A stretch of 10,894 nucleotides of DNA, taken from assembly GCA_024278345.1 (NCBI GenBank), contig JAJRTK010000464.1, forward strand, positions 1-10,894, given 5' to 3'. This stretch comes from a bacterium. Lineage in GTDB: Bacteria; CSSED10-310; JAJRTK01. The notes beneath the pieces were generated by a model. It saw only the letters and a program-made list of their open reading frames with translations, was not told where the DNA came from and did not search any database. Made by a program: the position numbers and the translations under genes. Positions 7,253 to 10,894 of this stretch are shown here, piece after piece (positions within the stretch are counted from its first letter, which is position 1; each line of letters begins with the position of its first letter).

Positions 7253-7537
7253 GATTCAAGGTTCTCTTTCAGCCAGAACGGGTTCGGTCCTGGAACCCAA
7301 AGGGGGGATCTAGTTGGAAAACCGGTCGAACGCGCCTTCCAGGCCATGATCGTGGTGGTTTCTTTCGGTGAGAATGGGGCGTCGCTTCGACGGGGTGGGA
7401 ATCGTGCATCTGCGGAGTGCTCGGTATCCACCAAGCGAGCAATAGCAATGCGGAAACCATGGCCGGAGGCCACCGGTTGAGTCGGAGAAACCGACCATCG
7501 ATGACCAACGGTCGTCTCTTTCTACAGGGTGGCAAGG
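7253..7537. other. intergenic gap with hairpin, no clear promoter
   Basis: A stem GGGTTC (7280-7285) pairs with GAACCC (7293-7298) 28 nt after the kinase stop and may be a weak terminator. It has no T-tract. No convincing -35/-10 or -24/-12 pair was found upstream of 7538: GG-N10-GC spacings exist but the surrounding matches are poor. The next gene may therefore be read from the kinase promoter. Confidence 0.35.
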
Positions 7538-8785
7538 ATGCACAAAATACTTCTCGTAGACGACGAAAAAGTCTTTCTCGAAAGTCTCGTGGCCACCTTC
7601 CGGCGGATTGAGGCGCTGAAAAACCACGAATATTTGACCGCCTTCAATGGGCTGGAAGCCCTGGAGATCCTCACGACCCGGAAAATCGATCTCCTGATTA
7701 CGGACCTCAAGATGCCGGGAATGGATGGTTTTGCTCTTCTCGAGCAGATGGGCCGCGCGTATGACGATCTTCCGGTCATCGTCATGACGGCGTTCGGGTC
7801 CGACGCCATTGAAAAGAAAGTCACCAGGTCCGGGGCCATGCGCTACATCGACAAGCCCATCGACATCGAGAAACTCACCAGCGAAATCCTCCAGGCTCTC
7901 GCCGCCACTGCTGAAGGCGTGATTTCCGGACTCCAGTTGCCGGATTTCATGCAAACGGTGTACATGGGGCGCAAGAGTTGCACGCTGGAGATCCGATCCG
8001 ATAACCGATTCGGGCGTCTCTATTTCTGGAACGGTGAAATCGTCGATGCGGAGTGGGGTGATCGGCTCTCCGGTCGCGAGGCTGCGTTGGAAATCGCCGC
8101 CTGGTCGGACCCGGAAATCCGGATCACCGGCAACTTCCGCAGGCGGGAGAACCGGGTGGGAATCCCGGTTACGGCCCTCGTCATGGAAGCCATGGTCCAG
8201 AAGGACGAGAGGGAGGTCGCCGAGGGTCCGGAACCAACTCAAAAAACCGTTGTTCCAACGAAATCGAATTACGTTTCCCGGCGAGCGGACGTCAAGGAAG
8301 ACGCTGGTTTTCAAACTCTCTCCGGCAGCGCCTCCAACAAGGAGGCGGCGCCGAATTCGTTAGACATACTGAATCTATCTCCGGCAACGGTAGATTCAAT
8401 TCTTGACAAGGAGGAAGCTAAGATGGCAACCCAGAGACAGATCGACGCTCTTTTGGCGCAGTTGGATGGTATCGATGGAGCCCATGGTGGGCTGATGGTG
8501 GACCGGGACGGGATGGTCATCGCTTCCAAGCTCGACAAGCGCTATGCGGGAGACAAGATCGCCGCCCTGACCAGCGCCGCGATCAAGACCGCGAGCCGGG
8601 TCGTGGTGGATGCGGGCTTCGGCAAACCGGAAAGCATGCTCATCGAGGGAAGCGACGGCAAGATGTGCCTCATCAACGCCGCGCAGGGCGGGTTCTTCAT
8701 CTCGCTCATCGGATCCAAGGATTTGAACATCGGCATGGCTCGCATGGCGCTGCACGAAGTGATCGAGACTTTCGACAACCTGTGA
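7538..8785 (+). CDS. receiver-DUF4388-Roadblock fusion response regulator
   Basis: A 415-residue protein. The receiver (1-120) has D8-D9, D56, T84 and K106. The DUF4388 domain (about 128-230) includes LPDFMQTVYMGRKSC, RLYFWNGEIVDA and a closing helix TALVMEAMVQKDE. A polar linker (about 231-295) is rich in E, P, T and S. The Roadblock/LC7 domain is at 296-415. The phosphorylated receiver probably controls what DUF4388 and Roadblock bind, plausibly a Ras-like GTPase complex. ATG 7538 is chosen because it matches the paralogue start at 3336; GTG 7529 would add three residues. Inside the gene, AAGGAGG (8408-8414) lies 8 nt before an in-frame ATG (8423), so a separate 120-residue Roadblock protein is probably made as well. 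It is the intact counterpart of the split pair at 3336-4645. Confidence 0.92.
   Translation: MHKILLVDDEKVFLESLVATFRRIEALKNHEYLTAFNGLEALEILTTRKIDLLITDLKMPGMDGFALLEQMGRAYDDLPVIVMTAFGSDAIEKKVTRSGAMRYIDKPIDIEKLTSEILQALAATAEGVISGLQLPDFMQTVYMGRKSCTLEIRSDNRFGRLYFWNGEIVDAEWGDRLSGREAALEIAAWSDPEIRITGNFRRRENRVGIPVTALVMEAMVQKDEREVAEGPEPTQKTVVPTKSNYVSRRADVKEDAGFQTLSGSASNKEAAPNSLDILNLSPATVDSILDKEEAKMATQRQIDALLAQLDGIDGAHGGLMVDRDGMVIASKLDKRYAGDKIAALTSAAIKTASRVVVDAGFGKPESMLIEGSDGKMCLINAAQGGFFISLIGSKDLNIGMARMALHEVIETFDNL
8408..8425 (+). promoter_or_regulatory. internal ribosome binding site and start for stand-alone Roadblock domain
   Basis: A full-consensus Shine-Dalgarno AAGGAGG (8408-8414) is followed after 8 nt by ATG (8423-8425), in frame with the fusion gene and exactly at the Roadblock domain border (MATQRQIDA). 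The split copy at 4283 begins with the same seven residues and also has a good ribosome binding site at 4267-4273. The site strength exceeds that of the fusion's own start at 7538. Confidence 0.65.
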
Positions 8786-8804
8786 TCCGGCGCTGTTCTC
8801 CGAC

Positions 8805-8831
8805 GGGGCCGGACTCGGCGAGTCCAGCCCC
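8805..8831. terminator. strong GC hairpin after the fusion gene
   Basis: GGGGC-C-GGACTC, loop GGC, GAGTCC-A-GCCCC: eleven paired bases with one mismatch, 20 nt after the stop of the fusion gene. It lacks a following T-run, so it may be a terminator of the U-poor type or a stabilising 3' hairpin. It separates the signalling genes from the deacetylase gene. Confidence 0.5.
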
Positions 8832-8941
8832 GCGCGTGCCGGGAAGAACCACTGATCATCGCCTCGGCATCGCCTTCGCGCGTCTCAGCCCGGCGAGAGG
8901 CGGGAAGGGCATCTACTGTCCCATGTTGAAGGAACCTGCTC

Positions 8942-10288
8942 ATGCAGATCCATTTGCGGTCGATCCCGACCGGGCCCGGAGATCCGAATCCGTTTGGCCC
9001 AAATTTCGTGGAATTTCCCTGGGCGGCGCAATTCCGGTCGATCCGGAACGGGGCGCCGCGGAAGCTTCTTGGCGTGGAGCTGGAAGGCGAGCTCGTGGGA
9101 GGAATGACCATCGACCCGACATGCCGGCCGCAACAGCTCATCTTCTTCGAAGTTCTTAAGGGGTATCGAGGCCGCGGCATCGGCAAGACGGCGTTGCTCC
9201 AGCTCATCGCCGAGCTTCGCGTGCAAGGTGAGACCGAGCTTTTCGTCCAGACCGGCCGCACGGTGATCTATCGGCGCATGGGGTTCCACTTCCGGCCCGT
9301 GGAGCGCAGCGGTCTCATCATCGATCTGGACCGGCCACTGGCGGAGCGTTCCGTTCCCGATGGAGCCCCCCTGGTGATCGTTCACGACGATGTCTACCTG
9401 TGGCACGACGCATACGACTCGCCGGAATCTCCAGACCGCTTGGCACGCACCTTCAAGCACCTGGAAGAAACGCGGATCCTGGAGGAACTGACCATCGTCG
9501 CACCCCGGTACGCGGAGGTCGATGACATCGCCAAGGTCCATGACCCGGACTATATCCGACGGGTGAAACAGGTGTGCGAGGAAGGCGGCAGCCTGGCCTC
9601 GGACGTAAAGACCTGCCGCGAATCGTTCGACATTGCCCGCCTTGCTTACGGGGGAAGCCTGTTGGCGGGAGACTACGTCGAGGAATGGCGGCGCGTATTC
9701 GTCCTTTGCCGGCCCCCGGGGCACCATGCATCCCGAAGCCAAGGTGCGGGATTCTGTATCTTCAACAACATGGCGGGGCTGGCGCTGGCACTCCAGGCAT
9801 GGGGTTTCCGACCCCTCATCATCGACTGGGATGCCCACCACGGGAATGGCACCCAAGAACTCCTCTACGAAGAACCAATCCCCTATATATCGTTCCACCA
9901 ACGGGATCTCTACCCCTGGACAGGCACCCCCCAGGAACGGGGCAAGGGCGCCGGACTGGGCTTCAATTACAATTTCCCCCTCCCGCCGCTCTGCACCGAC
10001 GAACAGTTCATGACAGCCTTTCGTGAACTGCCGGAGATCGTGGACCGCCATCGACCGGACGTCCTCCTGGTTTCGGCGGGCCAAGACGGGCACCACGCGG
10101 ACAAGCTGAGCGGCATGATGCTGAGCAGCGAATGCTTCGAGGAAATGGCCCGCACGGCACGCAACCTGGCGAATCGCTACACTGATGGCCGGATCATCCT
10201 GCTCCTGGAAGGCGGTTACAACTTGGAGCATCTTGGCCATCTCAACACGCTCATCGCCAAGGAAATCGCCGGGCTGTCACCGCGTTGA
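8942..10288 (+). CDS. GNAT acetyltransferase fused to histone-deacetylase-family hydrolase
   Basis: A 448-residue two-domain protein. Residues about 1-130 are GNAT-like: the acetyl-CoA pyrophosphate loop R76-G-R-G-I-G81 and motif B YRRMGF (110-115). Residues about 145-445 are an arginase-fold deacetylase of the HDAC/acetylpolyamine amidohydrolase/AcuC group: RPPGHHA (257-263), GFCIFNN, DWDAHHGNGT (zinc ligands D297 and H299), SAGQD with third zinc ligand D382, and catalytic tyrosine in GGYN (Y426). All expected catalytic residues are present. Q381 replaces the usual Phe of the SAGFD motif. The start is supported by AAGGA at 8929-8933, 8-nt spacing. One polypeptide thus could add and remove acetyl groups; AcuA/AcuC control of acetyl-CoA synthetase is a precedent for the pair as separate proteins. 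The substrate (protein lysine, polyamine or other) cannot be told. It follows a hairpin, so it may be a separate transcript. Confidence 0.9.
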   Translation: MQIHLRSIPTGPGDPNPFGPNFVEFPWAAQFRSIRNGAPRKLLGVELEGELVGGMTIDPTCRPQQLIFFEVLKGYRGRGIGKTALLQLIAELRVQGETELFVQTGRTVIYRRMGFHFRPVERSGLIIDLDRPLAERSVPDGAPLVIVHDDVYLWHDAYDSPESPDRLARTFKHLEETRILEELTIVAPRYAEVDDIAKVHDPDYIRRVKQVCEEGGSLASDVKTCRESFDIARLAYGGSLLAGDYVEEWRRVFVLCRPPGHHASRSQGAGFCIFNNMAGLALALQAWGFRPLIIDWDAHHGNGTQELLYEEPIPYISFHQRDLYPWTGTPQERGKGAGLGFNYNFPLPPLCTDEQFMTAFRELPEIVDRHRPDVLLVSAGQDGHHADKLSGMMLSSECFEEMARTARNLANRYTDGRIILLLEGGYNLEHLGHLNTLIAKEIAGLSPR

Positions 10289-10519
10289 CAGGACGGAGAA
10301 AGCTGGGCTTGGCGACGGATCCGCCAGTTCACCGCCCACTTGGCGGAACATTTATCTCCCCCTCGAAGACACAAAACGGGTCAACACGACATGCACCAGC
10401 CCCGGGAAATGACGCCCGAACCAGGCGGCCACCCGCCCGTGGGCCGTGAAAATGAACTCCCGCCACGGAGAATATGGATGGATTCCACCAGTAACCGGGA
10501 ACGTAAGCCCATGCGTCAT
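10289..10519. other. gene-free downstream region
   Basis: No recognisable gene. A short stem CCGCC/GGCGG (10332-10346) is a weak terminator candidate for the deacetylase gene. On the - strand a 55-codon frame begins with the ATG at about 10512, next to the stop of the small - strand ORF upstream, and contains WREFIFTAHGRVAAWFGRHF, which looks protein-like. I cannot assign it; it may be a fragment of a decayed gene. Confidence 0.3.
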
Positions 10520-10717
10520 TTACCATGAAAGTACATGGTTAAATCCATCTTCGACGGCGTGGTTATGGCGCGCGGCGCCATTCACTTTCATCTTCCGGGG
10601 TGGGGTCGCCGGGATCATACTCGTTAACCCGAATATCTCATCAAAAATCTGCTGCGGCGTCTGATCCATCGTCTCCACCGGCGTCTTCGTCGGTCGGACA
10701 TCCTCGACGTAGTGCAT
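10520..10717 (-). CDS. possible small hypothetical protein
   Basis: A 65-codon ORF beginning MHYVEDVRPTKTPVETMDQT with a good ribosome binding site (GGAGG, 7-nt spacing, read leftward from about 10729). No family is recognised and no membrane or signal segment is seen. It is the only - strand candidate besides the DUF4338 remnant and lies between unassigned DNA and the right-end repeat, so it may be a remnant of a mobile or decayed gene. The frame continues open upstream into the repeat, which weakens it as evidence. Confidence 0.25.
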   Translation of the reverse strand: MHYVEDVRPTKTPVETMDQTPQQIFDEIFGLTSMIPATPPRKMKVNGAARHNHAVEDGFNHVLSW

Positions 10718-10837
10718 GACTACGCCTCCGGTGTCCGCCTTTCCCTCCTTGGTGGAGCGGGACCTATCAGATCCGGTTGACAAGTCCACGCACGAAAGGA
10801 ACCCACCGTTCAATTCCGTGAATCCCCTCCAGCCCGC

Positions 10838-10892
10838 CACCGGCAAGATGCCGGTGCCACCAGGGCGGCGCCGCGGAGTGTAAAGCAAAAAC
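10838..10892. repeat. dispersed palindromic repeat, copy of the left-end unit
   Basis: The hairpin CACCGGCAAGATGCCGGTG (10838-10856) is identical to that at 64-82. It is followed by GCCACC, 22 nt in all, and then TGTAAAGCAAAAAC (10879-10892), identical to 105-118. Conserved order, spacing and orientation show a defined repeat element. The window ends inside or just after it, so its right border is unseen. Confidence 0.85.
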
Positions 10893-10894
10893 GC

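Noticed and set aside
7528-7545. Sigma-54-like GTGGCAAGGATGCA at the start of the second adaptor
   Set aside because: The GG to GC distance is 7 nt and it overlaps the start codon.
8885-10240. 451-residue - strand ORF opposite the GNAT-HDAC gene
   Set aside because: It is the antisense shadow of a gene with intact catalytic motifs; its own translation shows no family pattern.

Overview
This is a GC-rich (about 60% by eye) bacterial window. Every clear gene lies on the + strand, and most of it is soluble signal transduction: an NtrC-type sigma-54 activator, a cytoplasmic multi-sensor histidine kinase, two paralogous receiver-DUF4388-Roadblock modules, and an unusual GNAT-histone-deacetylase fusion. 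Taxonomy is uncertain. The short palindromic repeats at both ends (which read as HRQDAGAT or GTGILPV when translated) are of a kind I associate with Verrucomicrobiota and neighbouring phyla. DUF4388, Roadblock and sigma-54 regulators are also common in Myxococcota, Desulfobacterota and Acidobacteriota. No rRNA, tRNA or CRISPR was seen.

Layout. 1-118: 38-bp tandem palindromic repeats. 145-288 (-): start of a broken DUF4338-like gene. 551-1123: small unrecognised protein. 1087-2511: sigma-54 activator, overlapping the previous gene. 2512-3335: non-coding, with two 37-nt direct repeats, possible mobile-element debris and a strong sigma-54 promoter at 3238-3253. 3336-3962 and 4283-4645: receiver-DUF4388 protein and Roadblock protein. 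These look like one ancestral gene split by a single-base deletion near 3935. 4844-7252: kinase with CBS pair, degenerate receiver, two PAS domains, HisKA and HATPase. 7538-8785: intact receiver-DUF4388-Roadblock fusion. 8942-10288: GNAT-HDAC fusion. 10289-10894: no confident gene, ending in another copy of the left-end repeat.

How the genes may work together (inference). The kinase integrates ligand signals (CBS, PAS, a Cys-rich PAS) and could phosphorylate the two receiver-DUF4388 adaptors, the sigma-54 activator, or all three. The activator may switch on the sigma-54 promoter in front of the first adaptor. The Roadblock domains resemble MglB-type partners of small Ras-like GTPases, so the likely output is a GTPase or polarity/motility machine encoded elsewhere; no GTPase is present here. 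Most notable are the frameshift-split versus intact pair of paralogous fusion genes, each with a strong internal ribosome binding site that can release the Roadblock domain as a separate 120-residue protein, and the acetyltransferase-deacetylase fusion.
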